A DNA stretch of 64,000 nucleotides from Nocardioides kribbensis (GCF_015070375.1 NZ_JADCLL010000001.1:188501-252500); one strand, 5' to 3'. Numbered from the stretch's first letter, positions 40,261 through 51,594 are shown. The notes: a model not told the origin generated them from the sequence alone. Program-made: numbers and translations.

Positions 40261-40779
40261 TCAGGCCCGCGACACGTGGAAGGCCAGCAGCCGCGCCGAC
40301 TGCTCCTCGAGGTCGGCCCAGTCGTCGTCGACCTCGAGCACGGCGGCCGCGCAGGTCGGGAAGCCGCCGGCCAGGTCGTTGCTGGCCTCCTCGTCGCCCT
40401 CGCCGTCGTCGAGCAGCTGGGCCAGCGTGGCCATGGTCGGGTTGTGGCCCACCACGACCACCGTGAGCGCGTCGGCCGGGGACTGGCGCACCAGGTCGAG
40501 GGCGGTCTCGGGCCCGGCGGCGTAGAGCCCCTCGTCGTGGGTGGCGTCGTCGTCCCAGCCGGCGCCCTCGGCGACGGCCTCCCAGGTCTCGCGGGTGCGC
40601 AGCGCGGCGGAGACCAGCACGTGGTCGGGCTCGAGGCCGAGGCCGGCCAGCCAGGCACCGGCGGCACGGGCGTCGTCGGCGCCGCCGTCGGTGAGGCGGC
40701 GCTCGTGGTCGGAGGGGCCGCTGTGCTCGGCGCGGGCGTGGCGCATCACGACGAGGCGTCGGGGGGTGCTGTCGGTCAC
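40261..40779 (-). CDS. SixA-type histidine phosphatase
   Basis: A 172-aa phosphatase of the branch-2-free histidine phosphatase superfamily. The catalytic RHG-type motif appears as LVVMRHARAEHSG with the nucleophile His, and the second His is in VVVGHNPTMATLAQLL (about 110-125). ARTRET-like SAALRTRETWEA is also present. Family members dephosphorylate phosphohistidine or small phosphates. GTG 40779 is preferred, giving a start right before the beta-strand. Divergent from cphB. Confidence 0.9.
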   Translation of the reverse strand: MTDSTPRRLVVMRHARAEHSGPSDHERRLTDGGADDARAAGAWLAGLGLEPDHVLVSAALRTRETWEAVAEGAGWDDDATHDEGLYAAGPETALDLVRQSPADALTVVVVGHNPTMATLAQLLDDGEGDEEASNDLAGGFPTCAAAVLEVDDDWADLEEQSARLLAFHVSRA

Positions 40780-40827
40780 GCGAGTCAGCGTGACAGGCGC
40801 GAGGGTCGGGCTCAACACCGCATGCCC

Positions 40828-40833
40828 TAGCGT
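40828..40833 (+). promoter_or_regulatory. Leaderless -10 element (TAGCGT) for cphB-cphA
   Basis: TANNNT hexamer ending 7 nt before the cphB ATG, with no Shine-Dalgarno. Confidence 0.45.
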
Positions 40834-40840
40834 TGCGCCC

Positions 40841-41854
40841 ATGCCCCGTGGACCCCTGATGATCATCGGCGGTGCCGAGGACAAGCTGCGTCGCCGCACC
40901 ATCCTGCGCGAGTTCGTGGCCGCCGCCGGCGGGCCCGAGGCGCGGATCGCGGTGATCCCGACCGCCTCCTCGCTGGGCCCGGAGGTCGTCGAGGTCTACG
41001 ACGCGCTGTTCCGCCGCGAGGGCGCCGCCGAGGTCGTCACGGTGCGACCGGAGTCGCGCGAGGAGGCCCAGGACCCCGACCTGGTCGAGGCGCTGGGCAA
41101 GGCCACCGGCATCTTCATGACCGGCGGCAACCAGCTCAAGCTGTCCTCCATGGTCTGCGGCACCCCGGTGGGCGACGCCATCGTCGCCGCGCACCGGGCC
41201 GGCACCGTGGTGGCCGGCACCTCGGCCGGCGCCAGCATCCAGTCGAGCCACATGGTGGCCTTCGGCGTGGGCGGCACGACGCCCAAGCAGCGGATGACGC
41301 AGGTCGCGGCGGGCCTGGGCCTGCTCCAGTCGGTGGTGATCGACCAGCACTTCGAGCAGCGCAGCCGCTACGGCCGCCTGCTGATGATCGTGGCGCAGTC
41401 GCCCCAGCTGCTGGGCATCGGCGTCGACGAGGACACCGCGGCCGTCGTCGAGCACGAGGTCGACGAGGCCACGGGCACCGACCGCGACGTGCTGCGGGTG
41501 CTGGGGCGCGGCGCCGTCACCGTGATGGACGGCTCCCACATCGTCACCAACGCCTACGAGGCCAAGCGCTCGGCGCCGCTGCTGGCCAGCGGCGTCGTGC
41601 TGCACGTGCTGCCGGAGGGTGCGGCGTTCGACCTCACCGCCCGCGCCCTCGTGCCCCCGCGCGCCAGTGTCGACCCCTCCGAGGAGGCCGAGCTGGTCGA
41701 GGCCGGCAAGGACCTGCGCCAGATGGCGCGCGACATCGCCGCCGGCGACGCCTCCCCCTCCACCCTCAAGCGCCGCCAGGCGCGCGAGGCCAAGAAGTCC
41801 AAGAAGTCGACCGACCACGCATCGGACCGCAGCCAGGACGGAGCACCCTCATGA
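40841..41854 (+). CDS. cphB: Cyanophycinase
   Basis: A 337-aa peptidase S51 enzyme that degrades cyanophycin (multi-L-arginyl-poly-L-aspartate) to beta-Asp-Arg dipeptides. LMIIGGAEDK starts the fold, FMTGGNQLKL follows, the nucleophile serine is in AGTSAGASI (about 127-135), and VVIDQHFEQRSRYGRL supplies the catalytic His region. The C-terminal 50 residues are a charged Lys/Arg-rich tail beyond the usual domain. ATGA overlap with cphA shows translational coupling. Confidence 0.96.
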   Translation: MPRGPLMIIGGAEDKLRRRTILREFVAAAGGPEARIAVIPTASSLGPEVVEVYDALFRREGAAEVVTVRPESREEAQDPDLVEALGKATGIFMTGGNQLKLSSMVCGTPVGDAIVAAHRAGTVVAGTSAGASIQSSHMVAFGVGGTTPKQRMTQVAAGLGLLQSVVIDQHFEQRSRYGRLLMIVAQSPQLLGIGVDEDTAAVVEHEVDEATGTDRDVLRVLGRGAVTVMDGSHIVTNAYEAKRSAPLLASGVVLHVLPEGAAFDLTARALVPPRASVDPSEEAELVEAGKDLRQMARDIAAGDASPSTLKRRQAREAKKSKKSTDHASDRSQDGAPS

Positions 41855-44619
41855 CCGAACGCCCCACGCCCGATCTCTCGATCCTCGAGACGCGGGTCTA
41901 CCGCGGCGCCAACGTCTGGTCCTACGACCGGGCGATCCACCTCGTGGTCGACCTCGGGGTGCTCGAGAAGTTCCCCACCAACACCGTGCCGGGGTTCACC
42001 GAGACGCTGCTGCAGATGCTGCCCGGGCTGCGCGAGCACTCCTGCTCCCGCGGTCGCCGCGGCGGCTTCGTCGAGCGGCTCCACGAGGGCACCTGGCTGG
42101 GCCACGTCGCCGAGCACTGCGCCCTGGCGCTGCAGCAGGTCGTCGGCCACGACGTACGCCGCGGCAAGACCCGGATGGTCAAGGGACGCCCGGGCGTCTA
42201 CAACGTCGTCTACGGCTACATCGACGAGCAGGTCGGCCTGGCCGCGGGGCGTCTCGCGGTGCGGCTGGTCAACCACCTGGTCGAGGCCGACCCCGAGTTC
42301 GACTGGGACACCTCCCTGGAGGAGTTCATCCGGCGTGCGCAGCGCACCGCGTTCGGGCCGTCGACCCAGGCCATCCTCGACGAGGCCGTCTCCCGCGACA
42401 TCCCGTGGATCCGGCTCAACCAGTACTCGCTGGTGCAGCTGGGCCAGGGCGTCCACGCCAAGCGGATCCGCGCCACGATGACCTCGGCGACCTCGGCGAT
42501 CGCCGTCGACATCGCCAGCGACAAGGACCTCACCACCACGCTGCTGGGGGCGGCCGGCCTGCCGGTGCCCAAGCAGGAGTCGGTGCGCACCGTCGAGCAG
42601 TGCGTGCGCGCGGCCCAGCGCATCGGCTACCCCGTCGTGGTCAAGCCGCTCGACGGCAACCACGGCCGGGGCGTCTGCCTCGACCTGCAGGACGAGGCGG
42701 AGGTGCGCGAGGCCTACGAGGTCGCGCGCGCCGAGTCGCGCCGCGGGGTGCTCATCGTGGAGTCGCTCATCACCGGCAAGGACTACCGCTGCCTCATCAT
42801 CGACGGCAAGGTCGCGGCCATCGCCGAGCGGGTGCCGGCCTCGGTCACCGGTGACGGCACCTCCAGCGTCGAGCAGCTCGTCGACGACGCCAACGCCGAT
42901 CCCCGCCGCGGCGTGGGACACGAGAAGGTGCTCACCCGGATCAAGGTCGACGCCGCCGCGGTCGAGCTGGTGCGCGAGCAGGGCTTCGAGATGTCCGACG
43001 TGCCTCCTGCCGGCACCATGGTCAAGCTCGCGCTCACCGGCAACATGTCCACCGGCGGCATCTCGATCGACCGCACCTTCGAGGCCCACCCGGAGAACGT
43101 CGAGATCGCCGAGGAGGCCGCCCGCATGGTCGGCCTCGACATCGCGGGCATCGACTTCATCTGCCCCGACATCACCGAGCCGGTGCGCGAGACCGGCGGC
43201 GCGATCTGCGAGGTCAACGCCGCTCCCGGCTTCCGGATGCACACCCACCCGACCATCGGGGAGCCGCAGTTCATCGCCAAGCCGGTGGTCGACATGCTCT
43301 TCCCGCCGGGCGCCCAGTCGCGGATCCCGATCGTGGCCGTCACCGGCACCAACGGCAAGACGACCACCTCGCGGATGATCAGCCACATCTTCAAGGGCAT
43401 GGGCCGCAAGGTCGGCATGACCTCCACCGACGGCGTCGTCATCGACGAGCGGCTGCTCATCCGCTCCGACGCCTCCGGACCGCGCTCGGCCCGGATGGTC
43501 CTGCAGAACCCCCGCGTCGACTTCGCGGTCTTCGAGGTGGCCCGCGGCGGCATCCTGCGCGAGGGTCTGGGCTACGAGCGCAACGACGTCGCGGTCGTCC
43601 TCAACGTGCAGCCCGACCACCTCGGCCTGCGCGGCATCGACACCGTCGAGCAGCTCGCCGACGTCAAGGCGGTCCTCGTGGAGGCCGTGCCCCGCGACGG
43701 TCACGCGGTGCTCAACGCCGACGACCCGCTGGTGCGCGACATGCGCCGGCGCTGCTCGGGCCAGGTCGTGTGGATCTCCATGGAGGAACCCGGCAGCGAG
43801 GTGCGCGACATGATCGACGCCCACTGCCGCCGTGGCGGCAAGGCGCTGGTGCTCAACAGCTCCGAGCGCGGCGAGATGATCGTGGTCAAGCACGGCCCGC
43901 GCGAGATGCAGCTGGCCTGGACGCACCTGCTGCCGGCGACCTTCAACGGCCGCGCGCGCATGAACGTGCAGAACGTGCTGGCCGCCGCGGCCGCGGCCTT
44001 CGCCGCCGGCGCTCCCCTGCACGACATCCGCCAGGGCCTGCGCACCTTCTCCACCAACTACTACCTCTCCCCCGGGCGGCTCAACGAGGTCGAGGTCAAC
44101 GGCGTCAACGTCATCGTCGACTACTGCCACAACGCTCCCGGCATGCGTGCGCTCGGCGACTTCGTGGACCGTGTCGGCGACTCGATGGCCGGCTCGCACG
44201 AGCTGGCCCGTCCCTCGCGGATCGGCGTCATCGCCACCGCCGGCGACCGCCGCGACCAGGACATGCGCGAGCTCGGCGAGATCGCGGCCCAGCACTTCGA
44301 CGTCGTCATCGTGCGTGAGGACGCCCAGCTGCGCGGGCGCGAGCGCGGCGACGTGTCGGCCCTGGTGACCGAGGGCGTCCGCTCGGCGATGGCCGAGGGC
44401 AGCCGCTGCAAGCAGGTCGAGGTCGTGCTCGACGAGATCGAGGCGGTGCGCCACGCGATGAGCCGGGCCAACCGTGGCGACCTGGTCGTCATCTGCGTCG
44501 ACAAGCACGGTGAGGTGATGACCGAGCTGGAGAACTGGTCGCCCCACGCCCAGGCCGGCTCCGGGGTCTCCGCCGACGCCCCGGCCGCCGACCCCGACTA
44601 CGTGCCCAGCGAGGCCTGA
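41851..44619 (+). CDS. cphA: Cyanophycin synthetase
   Basis: A 922-aa bifunctional ligase that builds cyanophycin from Asp and Arg using ATP. The N-terminal domain (1-160) starts ILETRVYRGANVWSYDRAIH. The ATP-grasp domain (about 220-475) shows YPVVVKPLDGNHGRGVCLDL, GKDYRCLIIDG and ICEVNAAPGFRMHTHP. The Mur-ligase domain (about 490-880) shows VAVTGTNGKTTTSRMI, FEVARGGILREGLGYE, LNVQPDHLGLRGIDT and VDYCHNAPGMRALGDF. All expected catalytic blocks are present. The last 22 bp overlap the convergent phosphotransferase gene. Confidence 0.97.
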   Translation: MTERPTPDLSILETRVYRGANVWSYDRAIHLVVDLGVLEKFPTNTVPGFTETLLQMLPGLREHSCSRGRRGGFVERLHEGTWLGHVAEHCALALQQVVGHDVRRGKTRMVKGRPGVYNVVYGYIDEQVGLAAGRLAVRLVNHLVEADPEFDWDTSLEEFIRRAQRTAFGPSTQAILDEAVSRDIPWIRLNQYSLVQLGQGVHAKRIRATMTSATSAIAVDIASDKDLTTTLLGAAGLPVPKQESVRTVEQCVRAAQRIGYPVVVKPLDGNHGRGVCLDLQDEAEVREAYEVARAESRRGVLIVESLITGKDYRCLIIDGKVAAIAERVPASVTGDGTSSVEQLVDDANADPRRGVGHEKVLTRIKVDAAAVELVREQGFEMSDVPPAGTMVKLALTGNMSTGGISIDRTFEAHPENVEIAEEAARMVGLDIAGIDFICPDITEPVRETGGAICEVNAAPGFRMHTHPTIGEPQFIAKPVVDMLFPPGAQSRIPIVAVTGTNGKTTTSRMISHIFKGMGRKVGMTSTDGVVIDERLLIRSDASGPRSARMVLQNPRVDFAVFEVARGGILREGLGYERNDVAVVLNVQPDHLGLRGIDTVEQLADVKAVLVEAVPRDGHAVLNADDPLVRDMRRRCSGQVVWISMEEPGSEVRDMIDAHCRRGGKALVLNSSERGEMIVVKHGPREMQLAWTHLLPATFNGRARMNVQNVLAAAAAAFAAGAPLHDIRQGLRTFSTNYYLSPGRLNEVEVNGVNVIVDYCHNAPGMRALGDFVDRVGDSMAGSHELARPSRIGVIATAGDRRDQDMRELGEIAAQHFDVVIVREDAQLRGRERGDVSALVTEGVRSAMAEGSRCKQVEVVLDEIEAVRHAMSRANRGDLVVICVDKHGEVMTELENWSPHAQAGSGVSADAPAADPDYVPSEA

Positions 44620-45419
44620 GGCCCGGCCCCCGGGCGCCCGGTGGCCTCGGCAGCGGCGAGCACCGGCGCCAGGTCGGCCTCGAGCCGGCCTCGCAGCCCC
44701 TCGTCGGGCTGGTCGTCGAGCAGCACGGCGGCCAGCACCTGGAGGGTGCGCAGGTCGCGGCACTCCTGCAGCCGTGTGACGTCGAGGTGGCCGGGGTAGG
44801 CCCGACGGGTCCGCTCGTCGTGGGTGCGCGAGGCCAGGTCCCACTCGACGGGACCCGCGCAGACGTCCTCGAGGTCGGTCCACCGCGGCCCGTCGGCGGT
44901 CGGCAGCAGGTTGCCGGCGTGGGCGTCTCCGTGGAGCGGGCGCCGGGGCCAGGTCAGCGCCCGGGGCAGGAGCACGGCGGCGGCGCCGTGGAGCACCGGG
45001 TCGTCGCTGACGCGCAGGGCCGCGTCGACGTCGGCGAGCGGGCCCGCGAGGGGCGGCAGCGGCACGGGACAGTCGGCCAGCGCCCGGTGCAGCGCGTGCA
45101 GGCTCAGCGCCACCTCCTGCGGCGCCACGGTGCCCGGCACCACCTCCACCCAGGACCACAGCGACACCTCGAGGCCGTCGACCTCGTGCGGTCCCGGGTC
45201 GTGACACGGCGGCACCACGACGTCGGTGCGCCGCGCGGCGTACGCCGCCACCGCGACCTCGCGCTCCATCCACGGGCGCGGGTCGCCCCGCAGCACCCGC
45301 CCCCGCGTGACGACGCGCGTCAGCACGGGAGCGGGCCGCAGGTGCACCCGCACGCTGTAGCCGTCGGACACCACGACGGGGTCGTCGGCGGGCAGCCCGA
45401 GCCGGCGGGCGCAGGCCAC
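44598..45419 (-). CDS. Phosphotransferase (APH-like) fold protein
   Basis: A roughly 273-aa kinase-fold protein with catalytic loop RPLHGDAHAGNLLPTADGPR and metal-binding DLEDVCAGPVEWDLAS, as in aminoglycoside/choline phosphotransferases. Substrate unknown. The start is uncertain: GTG 45419 is used here, but homologous sequence may continue to a CTG at 45458 that overlaps the stop of the acyl-CoA synthetase gene. Its 3' end overlaps cphA on the opposite strand by 22 bp. Third gene of the Mur-ligase/acyl-CoA synthetase unit. Confidence 0.72.
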   Translation of the reverse strand: MACARRLGLPADDPVVVSDGYSVRVHLRPAPVLTRVVTRGRVLRGDPRPWMEREVAVAAYAARRTDVVVPPCHDPGPHEVDGLEVSLWSWVEVVPGTVAPQEVALSLHALHRALADCPVPLPPLAGPLADVDAALRVSDDPVLHGAAAVLLPRALTWPRRPLHGDAHAGNLLPTADGPRWTDLEDVCAGPVEWDLASRTHDERTRRAYPGHLDVTRLQECRDLRTLQVLAAVLLDDQPDEGLRGRLEADLAPVLAAAEATGRPGAGPQASLGT

Positions 45420-45454
45420 CGAGGCCGCGACCGCCTCCGCGGTGGTGGGGATCC

Positions 45455-47107
<1,653 letters not shown>

Positions 47108-47164
47108 GGAGTGCCTTCCGGTCGTGACGAGCTGTGGTCTCGGTCACGATCCTGCCACCGCGGG

Positions 47165-48871
47165 CTAGGAGGACGGGAGGGCTGCCGCGCGCACCTTGGC
47201 GGCCAGCGTCCCGGCGGAGTCGGGCGTGCCGCCCTGCTCGGCGATCCAGGCGTAGACCTCCTCGCGCTCGGCGTGGCACATCAGCCCCACGACGTCGCCG
47301 GGCAGCGCCTGCCCCACGAGGGCCGAGAGGCAGGCCACCTCGGTCGGGTACGCCGGCACCCCGGTGACCCCGACCCGCTCGGCCCCGCCGCGCATCAGGT
47401 CCTCCAGCTCGGCGGCCGTGCGCCCCCGGAAGTACTTCTCCTTGTGGCCGATGGCCACGACGTCGCTGTCGCGGGCGGCGATCTCGCCCAGCTTCTCGAT
47501 CAGCTCGTCGGTGCGGTCGCCCACGACGCCGAGGCCCAGCAGCAGCCGCGAGCCGGGCGCCCGCACGCCGTTCATGATCTCGAAGAGCGCCTCGAGGCCG
47601 GCCTCGTTGTGGGCCAGGTCGATGACGACCGAGACCTCCCCGACGCTGAAGAAGTTCATCCGCCCCGGGTTGTGCTCGGCGTCGGGGCGGAAGGTCCGCA
47701 GCCCCTCGACCACCACGTCGCGGGGCACCCCCACGGCCAGGGCCGCCGAGGCCGCGGCCAGGGTGTTCTCGACGTTGAAGCGCGACAGGCCGGCCAGGGT
47801 CATCGGCACCTCGACCAGCTCGACGAGCGGGTCGGGGTCGGAGCTGGCGGTGAGCACGCAGACCCAGCCGTCGATGACGGTCGTGGCGCGCCCGCGCACC
47901 GACAGCACCTCGCGGATGGCCGGGGAGTCGGGGTCGCGGGAGAACACCCACGGCCGGGCCTTGATCTCGTGGCGCATGGCCAGCACGCGGGGGTCGTCGC
48001 CGTTGAGCACCGCCCAGCCGCTGCGCCGGGTGATGCGCGGCACCACGCCCTTGACCTCCGCGAGCTGGTCGAGGGTGTCGATGCCGTGGAGCCCGAGGTG
48101 GTCGGCCGAGACGTTGGTGACCACCGAGACGTCGTTGCGGGTCAGCCCGATGCCCTTGAGCAGGATCCCGCCGCGGGCGGTCTCGGTGACGGCGAGCTCG
48201 ACCTGCTCGTGGGCCAGGATCCGGCCCGCCCCGGAGGGGCCGGAGTAGTCGCCGGCCTCGACCATCTCGCCGTCGATGTAGATGCCGTCGGTGTTGGACC
48301 AACCGACCAGCTTGCCCCAGGTGCGGCCGATGTGGGCGACCATGCGCGAGGTCGTGGTCTTGCCGTTGGTGCCGGTGACCGCCACGACGGGGATCCGCGG
48401 CACGATCGTGTGCGGCGGGGCGCCGGCGGGGCTCGCGGCCACCTGCCGGGCCGCGGCGCTGACCGCCTCCTCCAGATCGACGGTGGAGTCGGCGTCGGGC
48501 AGCGCGTCGAGCACCGCGGCGACGGCGCGACCCATCTCCTGGGCCCGCTCGCGGTGGGCCCAGGGGTAGGCGACCACGATCCGCTCCGGGTCGCTGCTGG
48601 GCCGCACCCGCACCGCCAGGCGCGACGTGCCGCTCTCGACGGCGATCGCCCGCACCAGGCGGCCCACCGCCCGCAGGGCGAAGCGCTGCCGGAACCCCGA
48701 GTGCGCCGAGCCCGGCCGGGCGTTGCGCAGACCGATGCGCCGCGCGAAGCGGGCCGCGGTGGCGTCGGGCGCGGCCGAGAGGGCCGCGATGTCGAGGGTC
48801 AGCTTGATGGCCGCCCGGGGGAAGTAGAGGTTCGGTCCCTCCAGGACCCGGATCTCGACGAGGGAAGTCAC
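47165..48871 (-). CDS. CphA-like Mur ligase lacking the ATP-grasp domain
   Basis: A 568-aa protein. Residues 1-115 resemble the N-terminal domain of cyanophycin synthetase (LVEIRVLEGPNLYFPRAAIK). The Mur-ligase domain follows at about 160-560 with VAVTGTNGKTTTSRMVAHI, TETARGGILLKGIGLTRNDV, NVSADHLGLHGIDTLDQLAE and DLAHNEAGLEALFEIM, close counterparts of the CphA blocks. The ATP-grasp half, which in CphA adds aspartate to the chain, is absent. It could join one amino acid (for example Arg or Lys) to a carboxylate by ATP hydrolysis; substrate unknown. Its GTG follows TAGCGT by 7 nt. It heads a unit convergent with cphBA. Confidence 0.9.
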   Translation of the reverse strand: MTSLVEIRVLEGPNLYFPRAAIKLTLDIAALSAAPDATAARFARRIGLRNARPGSAHSGFRQRFALRAVGRLVRAIAVESGTSRLAVRVRPSSDPERIVVAYPWAHRERAQEMGRAVAAVLDALPDADSTVDLEEAVSAAARQVAASPAGAPPHTIVPRIPVVAVTGTNGKTTTSRMVAHIGRTWGKLVGWSNTDGIYIDGEMVEAGDYSGPSGAGRILAHEQVELAVTETARGGILLKGIGLTRNDVSVVTNVSADHLGLHGIDTLDQLAEVKGVVPRITRRSGWAVLNGDDPRVLAMRHEIKARPWVFSRDPDSPAIREVLSVRGRATTVIDGWVCVLTASSDPDPLVELVEVPMTLAGLSRFNVENTLAAASAALAVGVPRDVVVEGLRTFRPDAEHNPGRMNFFSVGEVSVVIDLAHNEAGLEALFEIMNGVRAPGSRLLLGLGVVGDRTDELIEKLGEIAARDSDVVAIGHKEKYFRGRTAAELEDLMRGGAERVGVTGVPAYPTEVACLSALVGQALPGDVVGLMCHAEREEVYAWIAEQGGTPDSAGTLAAKVRAAALPSS

Positions 48872-48878
48872 CCGCGCG

Positions 48879-48884
48879 ACGCTA
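48879..48884 (-). promoter_or_regulatory. Leaderless -10 element (TAGCGT) for CphA-like ligase
   Basis: TANNNT hexamer ending 7 nt before the GTG at 48871, inside the 27-bp gap after fabI. Confidence 0.45.
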
Positions 48885-48898
48885 CCGGGTGGGCGGGC

Positions 48899-49669
48899 TC
48901 AGCCGCCCATCGCGTGGAAGCCGCCGTCGACGTGGACGATCTCGCCGGTCGTCGCGGGGAAGAAGTCCGACAGCAGGGCCACCACGGCCTTGGCGGTGGG
49001 CTCCTGGTCGGTGTTGTCCCAGCCCAGCGGCGCCTTGGTCGACCACATCTGGTCGAGGTCCTCGAAGCCGGGGATGGCCTTGGCGGCGAGCGTCTTCAGC
49101 GGTCCGGCGGCCACCAGGTTGACCCGGATGCCCTCCGGGCCCAGGTCGCGGGCCAGGTAGCGCGAGCAGGACTCCAGCGCCGCCTTCGCCACGCCCATCC
49201 AGTCGTAGGCCGGCCAGGCCACCGTGGCGTCGAAGGTGAGCCCGACGACCGAGCCGCCTCCGCCCATCAGCGGCCGGCACGCGTCGGTGAGCGACTTCAG
49301 GGAGTAGGCGGAGACCTGCACGGCCTGCGACACGTCCTCCCAGGGGCCCGACATGAACTTGCCGCCGAGCAGCGTCTCGGGGTTGCCGTAGGCGATGGAG
49401 TGCACGACGCCGTCGAGGCCGTCGACGTGCTCGCCGACCAGCTCGGGCAGGCGGGCCAGGTGGTCGGGGTCGGTGACGTCGAGCTCGAGGACCGGCGGCT
49501 CCACCGGGAGCCGCTTGGCGATGCGCTTGGTGATGTTGAGCGCGCGCCCGAAGTTGGAGATGAGCACGGTGGCGCCCTGCTCCTGGGCGACCTTGGCGGT
49601 GGCGAAGCCGATGGAGGAGTCCATCGTCACCCCGGCCACCAGGATCCGCTTGCCGTCGAGAATGCCCAT
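48899..49669 (-). CDS. fabI: Enoyl-ACP reductase (FabI/InhA type)
   Basis: A 256-aa short-chain reductase that completes the fatty-acid elongation cycle with NADH. GVTMDSSIGFATAKVAQEQG at the N-terminus is the InhA/FabI nucleotide-binding signature, and AYDWMGVAKAALES gives the Tyr-x6-Lys catalytic pair characteristic of enoyl-ACP reductases. FVHVDGGFHAMGG-type ending is typical. The order fabG then fabI matches mycobacterial mabA-inhA. The gap to fabG is 111 nt. Confidence 0.96.
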   Translation of the reverse strand: MGILDGKRILVAGVTMDSSIGFATAKVAQEQGATVLISNFGRALNITKRIAKRLPVEPPVLELDVTDPDHLARLPELVGEHVDGLDGVVHSIAYGNPETLLGGKFMSGPWEDVSQAVQVSAYSLKSLTDACRPLMGGGGSVVGLTFDATVAWPAYDWMGVAKAALESCSRYLARDLGPEGIRVNLVAAGPLKTLAAKAIPGFEDLDQMWSTKAPLGWDNTDQEPTAKAVVALLSDFFPATTGEIVHVDGGFHAMGG

Positions 49670-49780
49670 CGTGTGCTCCTTGTGGTCCGGTGCGCCGCGG
49701 CCGTGGGGGCCGCGCGCTGCTGGTCTGCTGGGGGGTGCCGGGACGCCGGCGGGGGCGCTGCTGGTGGGGCGGGGCGGGGG

Positions 49781-50563
<783 letters not shown>

Positions 50564-50635
50564 TTACCGCGGGGTAGACCTACGCCGCGCGGAGCGGCGT
50601 GGGTCACCCGCGGGCCTGCTGCGGTGCGGGCCGGG

Positions 50636-50848
50636 TCACTCGTCCTCGAGGCGGAAACCCACCTTCATGCCGACCTGGAAGTGCTCGACCTGGCCGTCCT
50701 TGACCTGTCCGCGCACCTGGGTCACCTCGAACCAGTCGAGGTGGCGCAGGGTCTTGCCGGCCCGCTCGACGCCGTTGCGGATGGCCGCGTCGATGCCCTC
50801 GGGCGAGGTGCCGACGATCTCGGTGACGCGGTAGGTGCGGTTGCTCAT
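50636..50848 (-). CDS. Dodecin (flavin-binding small protein)
   Basis: A 70-aa protein of the dodecin family, which assembles into 12-mers that store and buffer flavins (and CoA). YRVTEIVGTSPEGIDAAIRN, then RHLDWFEVTQVRGQVKDGQV, with the flavin-stacking Trp, and YQVGMKVGF-like FQVGMKVGFRLE at the end. Length is exactly that of the family. It sits alone 90 nt upstream of fabG in transcription sense, and GGAGGCACC lies just before its ATG. Confidence 0.96.
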   Translation of the reverse strand: MSNRTYRVTEIVGTSPEGIDAAIRNGVERAGKTLRHLDWFEVTQVRGQVKDGQVEHFQVGMKVGFRLEDE

Positions 50849-50992
50849 GGTGCCTCCGTGGGTGGTGTGCCGGGCTGCGCGGGTCGGAGCCGGGCTCGGT
50901 GGTGGGGCCAGTGGCGGGGCCGCAGCGGCGGGCCGGGCCGTGGGCCGATGCTAGGGCCTGCGCACCGGGTCGGGTGCTCACCCCTCCCGACG

Positions 50993-50998
50993 TACGAT
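50993..50998 (+). promoter_or_regulatory. Leaderless -10 element (TACGAT) for DUF3099 gene
   Basis: TANNNT hexamer ending 7 nt before the ATG at 51006, with no Shine-Dalgarno. Confidence 0.45.
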
Positions 50999-51005
50999 GG
51001 GAGTC

Positions 51006-51326
51006 ATGGCCCGGGACCGCACACGCACCGACGACGCCGTCCGCATCACCACCGCCGCGGAGAGCCGCAACGCCGACATCGCGGTGCGCCAGAAGCGCTA
51101 CCTGCTGTCGATGAGCCTGCGCTCGCTGTGCTTCGTGGGGGCCGTCATCGCCGGCCTGGCCGGGGCCGACTGGCTGTGGCCGTTCCTCATCGCCGGCGCC
51201 CTGATCCTGCCCTACCTCGCCGTGGTCATGGCCAACGCCACCGCCACCCGCTCCGACGGCTTCGCCCTGCGCGACACCGCCTACGGCGCCCCCGAGCTCG
51301 AGTCCGGCGCTCGCCGGCAGCTCTGA
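51006..51326 (+). CDS. DUF3099 small membrane protein
   Basis: A 106-aa actinobacterial protein. RQKRYLLSMSLRSLCFVGAV (about 29-48) is the DUF3099 signature, leading into two transmembrane helices (about 38-58 and 60-80). Function unknown. ATG 51006 is the leaderless-type start; an in-frame ATG at 50997 would add three residues. Its stop overlaps the next start (TGATG). Confidence 0.93.
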   Translation: MARDRTRTDDAVRITTAAESRNADIAVRQKRYLLSMSLRSLCFVGAVIAGLAGADWLWPFLIAGALILPYLAVVMANATATRSDGFALRDTAYGAPELESGARRQL

Positions 51327-51529
51327 TGGGCGGCCCGGACCCCGACACCTGCTCCGCCAAGGGGTGCCGGAGCACAGCGGCGTGGGCGCTGCTGTGGAAC
51401 AACCCCAAGCTCCACACCGCCGAGCGCCGCAAGACGTGGCTGGCCTGTGACGAGCACCGCGGATCGCTGTCGGACTTCCTCGCCGCACGGCAGTTCCTGC
51501 GCGACGTGGAGCCGCACCAGCCCGTCTGA
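51326..51529 (+). CDS. Tiny Cys/His protein, actinobacterial, often mislabelled acetone carboxylase
   Basis: A 67-aa protein with CSAKGCRSTAAWALLWNNPK, then KTWLACDEHRGSLSDFL. The CxxxxC...CxxH spacing fits a single zinc site. Closely similar small proteins occur widely in Actinobacteria and, as I recall, carry a copied but unsupported acetone carboxylase name; it is far too short for that enzyme. It shares one base with the DUF3099 stop (TGATG), so the two are translationally coupled and probably act together. Confidence 0.85.
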   Translation: MGGPDPDTCSAKGCRSTAAWALLWNNPKLHTAERRKTWLACDEHRGSLSDFLAARQFLRDVEPHQPV

Positions 51530-51594
51530 GCCGACCCGTCGCCGCCCTGGGACGACCGGGGCACCCCCGCGCTCGACGGGGCCCGGGTCCGGGC

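Noticed and set aside
51326..51529. Acetone carboxylase function for the 67-aa protein.
   Set aside because: The real enzyme has large subunits; this protein is only a small Cys/His domain, so the name is not supported.
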